Assembly (NCBI GenBank): GCA_964452725.1
Contig: CAYVMX010000007.1
Span: 1 to 47,183, forward strand
Source: CAYVMX01 sp964452725
Lineage (GTDB): Bacteria > Patescibacteriota > Gracilibacteria > JAHISY01
DNA length: 47,183 nucleotides
Direction of reading: 5' to 3'
A program made the translations under genes and the position numbers. The number at the start of each line of letters is the position of its first letter. Position 1 is the first letter of the stretch. Below the pieces are notes generated by a model that saw nothing but the letters and a program-made list of their open reading frames with translations, was not told the DNA's origin and did no database searches. Below, in pieces: positions 16,316-21,824 of this stretch.

Positions 16316-16938
16316 GTAGACAGTTTAGTCAAAAACCCTTTCAATTTCTCAAGTGCGCGTCCACGGTGGCTGTACTGGGATTTTTCTACAGTACTCATGG
16401 TAGCGAAGACTTCACTCGCGCCCTCGGGGACAAACACACTCGAGAGTGGTATGCCTGACAGGATCGGCGCTGCGGGTTTCAGAGTGATCGTGCCGCGGAC
16501 GCGTCCTTCGAAATATTCGATAGGCTGCCTAGATCGTGCGAGTGCCAAGACACAGACAAATTCCGCCCCGCGTTTTTCGTTTGGTATATCTTTTAGTCGC
16601 TCGAGCAAACAAGCCAGCCATGCACTGTCCGTCGCGTCTGGTCCAGCACCCCAGCGGACAGTTTGGACGCCTAGCTCACCTGGTAGCGCGTCGACGAGGA
16701 TACCCGAGTCATCGGCTAGTGCCGTCAGTCCAGTTTGTGCGCACCAGTATTCGGCTTTGATCTGAGCGTTTTCGGCGAAAGTAGTGCCAGTTTCCTCGGG
16801 AGTATCTTTGCCCCTCTCCTCGCCAAGGAGAGGCTGGGTGAGGTCAGCGAGACTGACAAACTCGTGTGTTGTATCAGCTAGTGCCGTACGAAGCTCTCGA
16901 GCTTTACCTGGGTTACTAGTAGCGAGGAGGATCTGCAT
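16312..16938 (-). CDS. rdgB: Non-canonical purine NTP pyrophosphatase
   Basis: 208-residue Ham1/RdgB protein that hydrolyses ITP, dITP and XTP to monophosphates. Motifs: ATSNPGKARELRTAL (about 6-20) and TALADDSGILVDALPGELG (about 71-89), with a C-terminal SHRGRALEKL (about 191-200). First gene of the operon. A TAGAAT box (16945-16950 on the minus strand) ends 6 nt before the ATG, so the mRNA is probably leaderless. Confidence 0.94.
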   Translation of the reverse strand: MQILLATSNPGKARELRTALADTTHEFVSLADLTQPLLGEERGKDTPEETGTTFAENAQIKAEYWCAQTGLTALADDSGILVDALPGELGVQTVRWGAGPDATDSAWLACLLERLKDIPNEKRGAEFVCVLALARSRQPIEYFEGRVRGTITLKPAAPILSGIPLSSVFVPEGASEVFATMSTVEKSQYSHRGRALEKLKGFLTKLST

Positions 16939-16963
16939 GTAGCTATTCTAGCTCATTTAGAGC

Positions 16964-16992
16964 TTGTTTTTTGTAGCTCAAAATGGTAAAAT
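16964..16992 (+). promoter_or_regulatory. Promoter of the two ORFan genes at 17039 and 17474
   Basis: TTGTTT (16964-16969), 17-nt spacer, TAAAAT (16987-16992). A small inverted repeat AGCTC-ATTTA-GAGCT (16950-16964) sits between this and the divergent rdgB -10 box. Confidence 0.6.
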
Positions 16993-17038
16993 GATCAGAA
17001 CATTTAAATAAAAAAACAGTAATAAAAACCAAAACACC

Positions 17039-17446
17039 ATGCCTCACACCAAAACAAAAACAGTCGCCAAGTCGCACAAGCATTCACACGCCCAAAGACC
17101 AGTAGCTGACTTCCTCGCGCTACTCGCCGATGCTGAGCACCTCGAAGACGAGACACGGCAGTTTTGGCTGACGAACTACGACCGACTAGATATGCGCGAC
17201 CAAAAAGAGCTAGCACGTACGCTACTCGACGCGAATAAAGAGATCACGAAGGAAAACGAACACCACATTGGGCGCGTCGCCGAGATCAACGCCAAATGTA
17301 CGACACGACTGCGTCGACTCACCAAACACAACAAAAATCTAACATCAGTCGCAGTCGACGAGCTAAGTGAGACTCCTACCAAGCCTAATGACGATCTCCT
17401 CGACGACGAGCTACTTCACCAGCTCGAGGCAGCAGGCGAGCTTTAG
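17039..17446 (+). CDS. Hypothetical charged helical protein
   Basis: 135 residues, not recognised. It has a basic His/Lys/Thr-rich N-terminus (MPHTKTKTVAKSHKHSHAQ), then a mostly helical, charged body (DFLALLADAEHLEDETRQFW, about 25-44) and an acidic C-terminus (DDLLDDELLHQLEAAGEL). No signal peptide, membrane segment or cysteine pair (one Cys). No SD precedes the ATG (AT-rich leader). It is followed after 27 nt by the LysM-like gene and probably cotranscribed with it. Composition suggests a nucleic-acid- or protein-binding adaptor, a weak inference. Confidence 0.65.
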   Translation: MPHTKTKTVAKSHKHSHAQRPVADFLALLADAEHLEDETRQFWLTNYDRLDMRDQKELARTLLDANKEITKENEHHIGRVAEINAKCTTRLRRLTKHNKNLTSVAVDELSETPTKPNDDLLDDELLHQLEAAGEL

Positions 17447-17473
17447 AACTTATTTCAATAAAACCAAAATAAG

Positions 17474-18403
17474 ATGGCTGGACCAGAGACACCGCCGACA
17501 CCGACTCCTGAAGTCGAAATCTCCGATACTGTGCGCATGGAGTTCAACGGCAACCATGAGCACACTAGGGATTTTTTAGATCAGCAGCACGGAGCTGGCT
17601 ACTACGCTAAACAACTCGCAAATCTGAAAACAGAAGAGGGTGGTGCGAATCAGGCTTACAAAACTCTCGCCGAAGAGGCGATGACGCTGCGTCAGCCAGA
17701 GGTAGATACTGAGGTAAGAAATCCTGTCGAAAAGAAAACAGGCTGGGCAGCGGTCGTCGAGTGGTTTCAAAAGACTTTTGGCAAGCAAAAAGAAATAGTA
17801 AAAAATCAGAGCGTAGATCAAAGACAAGATTTAGGAAGTGAGGTAGAACACACAGAGCCAGCAAAAACAGAACTCACAAAGATTATTGAAAAAGCTGATA
17901 AGGCGAATCCTGTGCCAGAGCCTGTCGCCGAACAATCTGATAAAGAGGAAACTACTCGTCAAAACGACATTGCCAAAGAAGTCGCCGCAGAGTCCGCCGA
18001 TGAGCACATCGTAGCGAAAGATGAAACACTCGGGGCGATCGTCAAAGGTCTGACAGGACGGCTAGACTGGGGCATGGCGGTGGATTACCGCAGCGCCAAG
18101 CTCTCGAACAAGCCGACAGTACTCCGCGAAGCCAATCTGATCTACCCTGGACAGCACGTGTGGATAGAAGGTGAAAAAGTGGTGGTGAGTGATGAGGCGA
18201 AAGTAGTAGAGACAGCGGAAAATCCCGTCATCGGAGTATCAGCTGGTCCAAATGTCACAAAACCAGCTCCACCTGTGTCTCCAACAGGCCCAACAACAGA
18301 AGAGAGAAACCCAGTCATCGCAGTAGAGACTGGTGAACCCAAAAAAGTAGATGAAAAGTCTGAAGATTCTGAAATAGTAGGAGTAAATCTCGAAGGGAAT
18401 TAG
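17474..18403 (+). CDS. Hypothetical protein with LysM-like domain
   Basis: 309 residues. The N-terminal 175 residues are polar, Glu/Lys-rich and largely disordered, with one aromatic patch (GWAAVVEWFQKTFGKQ, about 90-105). Residues about 177-235 (IVAKDETLGAIVKGLTG ... NLIYPGQHVWIEG) resemble a LysM domain: a 'dET...I' start, then 'aN.IyPGQ.v.I'. LysM binds peptidoglycan, yet no signal peptide is seen, as for some LysM-bearing proteins of CPR bacteria. The C-terminus has a short repeated motif NPVIGV/NPVIAV in a Pro/Thr-rich tail. Ends just before a bidirectional terminator. Confidence 0.65.
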   Translation: MAGPETPPTPTPEVEISDTVRMEFNGNHEHTRDFLDQQHGAGYYAKQLANLKTEEGGANQAYKTLAEEAMTLRQPEVDTEVRNPVEKKTGWAAVVEWFQKTFGKQKEIVKNQSVDQRQDLGSEVEHTEPAKTELTKIIEKADKANPVPEPVAEQSDKEETTRQNDIAKEVAAESADEHIVAKDETLGAIVKGLTGRLDWGMAVDYRSAKLSNKPTVLREANLIYPGQHVWIEGEKVVVSDEAKVVETAENPVIGVSAGPNVTKPAPPVSPTGPTTEERNPVIAVETGEPKKVDEKSEDSEIVGVNLEGN

Positions 18404-18427
18404 TCTAGATAAAATCTCACCATGGTA

Positions 18428-18463
18428 AAAAGGGACGATAAGCACAAGGCTTCCGTCCCTTTT
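18428..18463. terminator. Bidirectional intrinsic terminator
   Basis: AAAAGGGACG (18428-18437) and CGTCCCTTTT (18454-18463) form a perfect 10-bp stem with A/T-runs on both sides. It separates the plus-strand LysM-like gene from the minus-strand ORFan at 18493 and suits termination in both directions. Confidence 0.8.
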
Positions 18464-18492
18464 ATCACCTCCTTTCTCTGTTTACTAAATAT

Positions 18493-18960
18493 TTATTGAA
18501 AAGCAACAGCGACAACGCCGTTACTATTAGGTTTTGAAGCATTACTGGCGACTACTACTCCTCCGCCATTTCTGCGTCCATCGACTAATTCCTTGAAAGT
18601 GCTCGATGCATTGCTGGTCAGCGCGACGGAGATCACATTGCCAGTGGTGGAAGCCACCGACTTAGATTTCCCCCGATGCTTCGCTAGCACGGCCTCTTTT
18701 ACGATTGCCTGTGCTTCAACTTTGCCGTGGCGCTTCGCGACTGCGGCGGTGATTCTGCTCACAGTGTTGTGAGCATTTTTGACCTGAGCCTTTAGCGCCT
18801 TGTTTTCCTTATGTTGGAAATAGTTGTAGACAGCTGATCCAGCTGCCGTCAAACCCAAGATGATACTGATCGGCTCGGCTGATGCTTGCCGTGGAGTCGC
18901 AATGGTCGCGGCCCCAGCGAGGAAAAATACGGCGATGAAAACCGTGAGAGTCCTTTTCAT
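18493..18960 (-). CDS. Exported ORFan, 155 residues (SD-island gene 3)
   Basis: Not recognised. A clear Sec signal peptide (MKRTLTVFIAVFFLAGAAT..., cleavage likely after QASA near residue 28) precedes a small mature protein. This has a hydrophobic stretch (PISIILGLTAAGSAVYNYF), a Lys/His-rich helix (about 50-95) and a Ser/Asn/Val-rich C-terminus with repeated VAxxSNAS-like strings. No cysteines in the mature part. The ATG has a strong Shine-Dalgarno sequence (AAAGGAG, 7-nt spacing), unlike almost all other genes in the window. It follows gene 2 after 63 nt with an intervening hairpin and is followed by a terminator; TAA stop. Confidence 0.75.
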   Translation of the reverse strand: MKRTLTVFIAVFFLAGAATIATPRQASAEPISIILGLTAAGSAVYNYFQHKENKALKAQVKNAHNTVSRITAAVAKRHGKVEAQAIVKEAVLAKHRGKSKSVASTTGNVISVALTSNASSTFKELVDGRRNGGGVVVASNASKPNSNGVVAVAFQ

Positions 18961-18981
18961 GGGAGGTCTCCTTTCTTTTAT

Positions 18982-19010
18982 CTGGGAGGAGGATAGACAC
19001 CCCCTCCCAG
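18982..19010 (-). promoter_or_regulatory. Intercistronic hairpin before the SD of the 18493-18960 gene
   Basis: CTGGGAGG and CCTCCCAG pair perfectly (8 bp, 13-nt loop). The 3' arm ends about 9 nt before the AAAGGAG ribosome-binding site. No T-run follows, so an mRNA-stability or translation-control hairpin is more likely than a terminator. Confidence 0.5.
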
Positions 19011-19023
19011 CATGGGTTAATGA

Positions 19024-20082
19024 TTACTTATCGAGATGCAGGAGCCATTTGGCACCTACTTCTGCGATAGACATTTTACTGAAGGCCGCGACAGCCTGAT
19101 CGACTGTCAAATCTTGGTTGAGCAGCTCCGCCTGAGCGATTCTGCTGTCACCGAGTTTAGCTCCACGACTCATGACGTTGGTGTAGCGATAAACGCTCAC
19201 TCGTGCCACAGAGTTATGCTCTGGATTCGTGGTCATTGCCAGTACGAGATCCATGGTCAGCTCATGTGTCAGAGTATTCTGACGGGTGAGTCGCGCTACG
19301 CGTAGACCGAGATCATCAGCTTTGACCCACTTGTCATCCTCGACTTCGACTTCGATGAGATACGCTCCTTTGGCATCGGGGTTGCCGATGTAAGGATTGC
19401 GTGTGATGCGCAGGCGCGGAGCTTTGTCTCCGTCGATCGCATGCATTTGAAACAGCGTTGCGAGATCACGCTGAGTCTTGCCACGGTGTGTATCTGCCAC
19501 ACCTTGAGTGAAGGCTTTGGCAACGCTATACACTGCTTTGCCAGTGTCTTCAGCATCGCCTTCCGTCAGTTCACTGCCTTGCATCTTCACAGTGATGTTG
19601 AACCTATTGACCAACTCACGGAGTTCGGCGATACGATTGCCGACCTCTTTTTTGAGCAAGATCGCATTGGCAGGCTCTTTGCCAGTCAATGGGTCAATGG
19701 TGGTCCCCGGCGCATTGAATTTTACACCGAAGAGCTCGATGACTGCTCCATCAGTCTGGACAGACTGTGGTGCGGCAGAGATAGCGGTGATTCCGCCGCT
19801 GCTCGTACCACCTACTACTGGCTGAGGAGCCACCGCCACTACTTGGCTAGTCGCGACTTTCGTCACGACTGTCGGAAAAATTGCTTGCAAGCTCTGTGCG
19901 TTGGCAGTCCCTGCTGGATTTTTCTGAGCTGCCTGACTTGCGTTTTGGAGCTTTTGCCCCGTTGTGACCAGTAGGTCGCCAGCTTTTTCATTGCTGATTC
20001 CAGCGACCTGGTAGATGGCGGCTCCACCGCCGAGGATTAGTATGGCGACAGACATCGCCACGAAAGATTTCATGTTACGCAC
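19024..20082 (-). CDS. Exported or membrane-anchored ORFan, 352 residues (SD-island gene 2)
   Basis: Not recognised. An uncleaved anchor or signal (FVAMSVAILILGGGAAIYQVAG, about 6-27) is followed by a Gln/Ala/Val/Thr-rich linker (about 35-110) and then a folded domain: an alpha segment (NRIAELRELVNRFNITVKM, about 152-170) and an alternating strand-helix region ending WLLHLDK. No cysteines. The GTG start at 20082 is chosen because AAAGGAGG lies about 5 nt upstream; an ATG nine nucleotides later is less well spaced. A minus-strand promoter at 20673-20701 would give it a structured leader of roughly 430 nt once the artefactual duplication is collapsed. Confidence 0.75.
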   Translation of the reverse strand: MRNMKSFVAMSVAILILGGGAAIYQVAGISNEKAGDLLVTTGQKLQNASQAAQKNPAGTANAQSLQAIFPTVVTKVATSQVVAVAPQPVVGGTSSGGITAISAAPQSVQTDGAVIELFGVKFNAPGTTIDPLTGKEPANAILLKKEVGNRIAELRELVNRFNITVKMQGSELTEGDAEDTGKAVYSVAKAFTQGVADTHRGKTQRDLATLFQMHAIDGDKAPRLRITRNPYIGNPDAKGAYLIEVEVEDDKWVKADDLGLRVARLTRQNTLTHELTMDLVLAMTTNPEHNSVARVSVYRYTNVMSRGAKLGDSRIAQAELLNQDLTVDQAVAAFSKMSIAEVGAKWLLHLDK

Positions 20083-20124
20083 GGTAACCTCCTTTAAAAA
20101 TGAATGAATGATTGATTCCCTTAC

Positions 20125-20334
20125 ATGTGTGAATTACCGGTCACACGACCGTCTTGGGTTTAGGGACCTTGGGCCCTTTNNNNNNNNNNNNNNNNNNNNN
20201 NNNNNNNNNNNNNNNNNNNNNNNNNNNNNNNNNNNNNNNNNNNNNNNNNNNNNNNNNNNNNNNNNNNNNNNNNNNNNNNATGTGTGAATTACCGGTCACA
20301 CGACCGTCTTGGGTTTAGGGACCTTGGGCCCTTT
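20125..20334. repeat. Assembly artefact: 55-bp duplicate around a 100-N gap
   Basis: Positions 20125-20179 and 20280-20334 are identical over 55 bp and flank the Ns at 20180-20279. The same 55-bp pattern flanks the gap at 35122, so these are overlapping contig ends. The true sequence is probably a single copy with no gap. Confidence 0.9.
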
Positions 20335-20356
20335 TCGTTTCTAGTTCAATTTTGAC

Positions 20357-20443
20357 CTCCCTCCGAAAGATGTTGTTAAATAACCCACAGTCAGTTCGTC
20401 AGGCTACGAGCCAACTGAGGGTTATCTAACTCTCTGGAGGGAG
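20357..20443. ncRNA. Compound hairpin, candidate structured RNA
   Basis: Nested pairing on one axis: CTCCCTCC (20357-20364) with GGAGGGAG (20436-20443); GTTAAATAACCC (20375-20386) with GGGTTATCTAAC (20419-20430, one mismatch); CAGTT (20392-20396) with AACTG (20413-20417); GGCT (20402-20405) with AGCC (20409-20412). The outer arm competes with a small terminator hairpin at 20428-20447, so two alternative folds are possible. Confidence 0.6.
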
Positions 20444-20451
20444 AGTTTTTT
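20428..20451 (+). terminator. Intrinsic terminator on the plus strand
   Basis: AACTCTC-TGGAGG-GAGAGTT followed by a run of six T (20446-20451). It implies plus-strand transcription antisense to the leader of the 19024-20082 gene. Confidence 0.55.
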
Positions 20452-20518
20452 AGCAAACAGAGAGGAGACCTGCCGTGGAGTGTACACCGCCAGTGATCTG
20501 GTAGTGAGCACTACTCAT
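20450..20518 (-). CDS. Possible 22-residue leader peptide or micro-ORF
   Basis: Reading on the minus strand, an ATG at 20518 opens a 22-codon frame ending in TAA at 20450. The peptide begins MSSAHYQITGG and ends GLLSVC. A purine-rich SD-like stretch (AGAGAGGGA) lies about 7 nt upstream and forms the 5' arm of the 14-bp stem at 20459-20533, so its translation could be coupled to RNA folding. It resembles an attenuator leader peptide or a small secreted peptide in size only; no homology is recognised. Confidence 0.3.
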   Translation of the reverse strand: MSSAHYQITGGVHSTAGLLSVC

Positions 20519-20533
20519 AGCAGGTCCCTCTCT
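20459..20533. ncRNA. Multi-branched hairpin with 14-bp closing stem
   Basis: AGAGAGG (20459-20465), a bulged A and GACCTGC (20467-20473) pair with GCAGGTC (20520-20526) and CCTCTCT (20527-20533). Inside are CCAG/CTGG and GTAGTG/CACTAC small hairpins. The stem is too perfect to be chance and lacks protein-coding explanation apart from the micro-ORF on the minus strand. Confidence 0.65.
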
Positions 20534-20672
20534 ATTTTCCGATATTTCAAGGAGCGAAATATTGATCGAGTGTTTTATCTTCTCAAAGAACTAAAGAATA
20601 TGCCAACGAGTCAAAGGCAAATTTCATAGTTTTTTCAGACGACAAGACAATGTAATAGTGATTAAGTTACAG

Positions 20673-20701
20673 ATGTTAGGTGTTTTAGATTAGTTTGTCA
20701 A
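20673..20701 (-). promoter_or_regulatory. Minus-strand promoter for the 19024-20082 gene
   Basis: Reading on the minus strand: TTGACA (20701-20696), 17-nt spacer, TAACAT (20678-20673). Predicted start near 20666. Confidence 0.7.
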
Positions 20702-20709
20702 GGGTGAGT

Positions 20710-20766
20710 GAGGTAGGTGGTGGTGGTTGGCAGCAAAAAGCTCCTAACGCACACACCACCTACCTC
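20710..20766. repeat. 13-bp perfect hairpin downstream of the 20791-21498 gene
   Basis: GAGGTAGGTGGTG (20710-20722) pairs with CACCACCTACCTC (20754-20766). It lies between the TAA of the membrane ORFan and the next promoter on the minus strand. No T-run follows on either strand, so it may protect the mRNA 3' end rather than terminate. Confidence 0.65.
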
Positions 20767-20790
20767 GGGAGGGCGGGATTAGCTAGAAGA

Positions 20791-21498
20791 TTATATGTCA
20801 GATATGTCCTCTTTGGAGCTGGTGCTCCCTGGAGGAGATTTGTCAGTGAATTGATCACACAGTGGCAGGACTAGGTCTGTCTCTGTCTCACTGGGCTCAT
20901 CAACCACCTCAATATTATTATTCTTGAGGTCTTTGATCTCCTTTTGTAGGGGTCGTTCAATCCAAAAATAATTGTAAATCTGCAATAGTATGATCGTTGT
21001 CAGCGTGATCCAGAGCGACAGTGGTACTGTCAGAATAGCCAGTAGCCACTTCGGAGTGAATCCGCCGATGACACCCTCGATCCAGCCGGGGTAGATGAAG
21101 GCATTGAGGAGATTTTTGACCCCCTCGATATCTTCCAAAAACTCAGCTGGATTTAGCTGATATAGATATGCCAATGCTCCAGTGAGCAGAGTAAAGCACG
21201 CCAATATACCTAAGAAAAATAATTTTACCATTTCTCTCTCCCTCCATAAATAGATTTCAACTTCGGGGACAAACTTCCCGAAAAGTTTAACCGTGATTGA
21301 TTGTCCGTCTTGCAATGCCTTGAACCATCTGACTTCACCCGTATGAGTGAACTCTGTAGGATCAATCTGCAAGACGGTGGTCTGTGGTCGCTGGTAAAAA
21401 AGCCAGCCCCACACTCCGTAAACAGCGAAAAATACTACTACTCCGACGGTGATGCCTATCACCGTCATCTCCAACGTAGAAAAAACAAACAACGGCAT
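20791..21498 (-). CDS. Hypothetical membrane protein, 235 residues (SD-island gene 1)
   Basis: Not recognised. Membrane segments at about 9-35 (VIGITVGVVVFFAVYGVWGWLF), 92-113 (LFFLGILACFTLLTGALAYLY) and 148-178 (WLLAILTVPLSLWITLTTII). A small beta-rich domain (RPQTTVLQIDPTEFTHTGE ... EIYLWREREM, about 37-90) lies between the first two. The last 45 residues are acidic and Ser/Thr-rich. Its ribosome-binding site GAGGAGGTGATC matches eleven bases of the canonical 16S rRNA 3' end. A consensus promoter at 21710-21738 gives a leader of about 200 nt with a 15-bp hairpin. Confidence 0.75.
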   Translation of the reverse strand: MPLFVFSTLEMTVIGITVGVVVFFAVYGVWGWLFYQRPQTTVLQIDPTEFTHTGEVRWFKALQDGQSITVKLFGKFVPEVEIYLWREREMVKLFFLGILACFTLLTGALAYLYQLNPAEFLEDIEGVKNLLNAFIYPGWIEGVIGGFTPKWLLAILTVPLSLWITLTTIILLQIYNYFWIERPLQKEIKDLKNNNIEVVDEPSETETDLVLPLCDQFTDKSPPGSTSSKEDISDI

Positions 21499-21507
21499 AA
21501 ATAGATC

Positions 21508-21515
21508 ACCTCCTC
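21508..21515 (-). promoter_or_regulatory. Near-perfect Shine-Dalgarno sequence
   Basis: Minus-strand GAGGAGGTGATC ends about 6 nt before the ATG at 21498 (10 nt from GGAGG). It is complementary to the standard anti-SD GATCACCTCCT, so this organism's 16S rRNA probably keeps a normal anti-SD although most genes in the window do not use it. Confidence 0.8.
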
Positions 21516-21542
21516 AAAAAAAGTTTAAAAAATCTTCTAGCA

Positions 21543-21599
21543 CCTCGCTAGATCCAGAGCTGAATACGCTGAAACATATCCAAGTCTGGATCTGCGAGG
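21543..21599 (-). promoter_or_regulatory. Hairpin in the leader of the membrane ORFan
   Basis: CCTCGC-T-AGATCCAGA (21543-21558) pairs with TCTGGATCTGCGAGG (21585-21599): 15 bp with one bulged base and a 26-nt loop. Reading on the minus strand, T-runs follow about 10 nt downstream, just before the SD. It could be an attenuator or a leader hairpin. Confidence 0.6.
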
Positions 21600-21709
21600 T
21601 TGCCCGTCCTGTCAAAGAGCAATCGGTGGTCAAAAATTTGGTACGCGTCGCCAAATCTTAAATCCACACAGTCCTCGCCAGTGAATGGTTTTCACTAGAC
21701 AAGGAGATG

Positions 21710-21738
21710 AGGATACTAATTACTAGCTTATTTGTCAA
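21710..21738 (-). promoter_or_regulatory. Minus-strand promoter for the 20791-21498 gene
   Basis: Minus strand: TTGACA (21738-21733), 17-nt spacer, TATCCT (21715-21710). Predicted start near 21703, about 205 nt before the ATG. A minor inverted repeat ATTTGG/CCAAAT (21636-21656) also lies in this leader. Confidence 0.75.
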
Positions 21739-21824
21739 GGACAGGATTATTAGAAAGTGGAGCTTATAGGGAAATGTTAGAAAAGTACCCAAAAACCCTT
21801 TTTTCTGCTATATTCATCGAAGTT

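Larger units (their letters stand above)
20083..20790. ncRNA. Structured non-coding region between two ORFans
   Basis: This 708-nt stretch (about 553 nt after removing the 100-N gap and one 55-nt duplicate) has no long ORF but many strong inverted repeats. They are GTGTGA/TCACAC (20127-20146), a long compound hairpin (20357-20443), AACTCTC/GAGAGTT with a T-run (20428-20451), a 14-bp stem (20459-20533), ATATTTC/GAAATAT (20542-20562) and a 13-bp stem (20710-20766). It contains a minus-strand promoter (20673-20701) and one small SD-preceded ORF. It most likely acts as the long 5' leader of the 19024-20082 gene and may encode an RNA on the opposite strand. I do not recognise an Rfam family. Confidence 0.6.

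Noticed and set aside
15785..16765. Plus-strand open frame of 326 codons
   Set aside because: It lies antisense to udg and rdgB, which have clear catalytic motifs. Its translation shows no domain, so it is a shadow frame.
21732..21824. Extra 31 residues on FtsK from a TTG start
   Set aside because: The segment overlaps the -35 of the divergent promoter and is unlike FtsK N-termini. The ATG at 21825 has its own -10 box.
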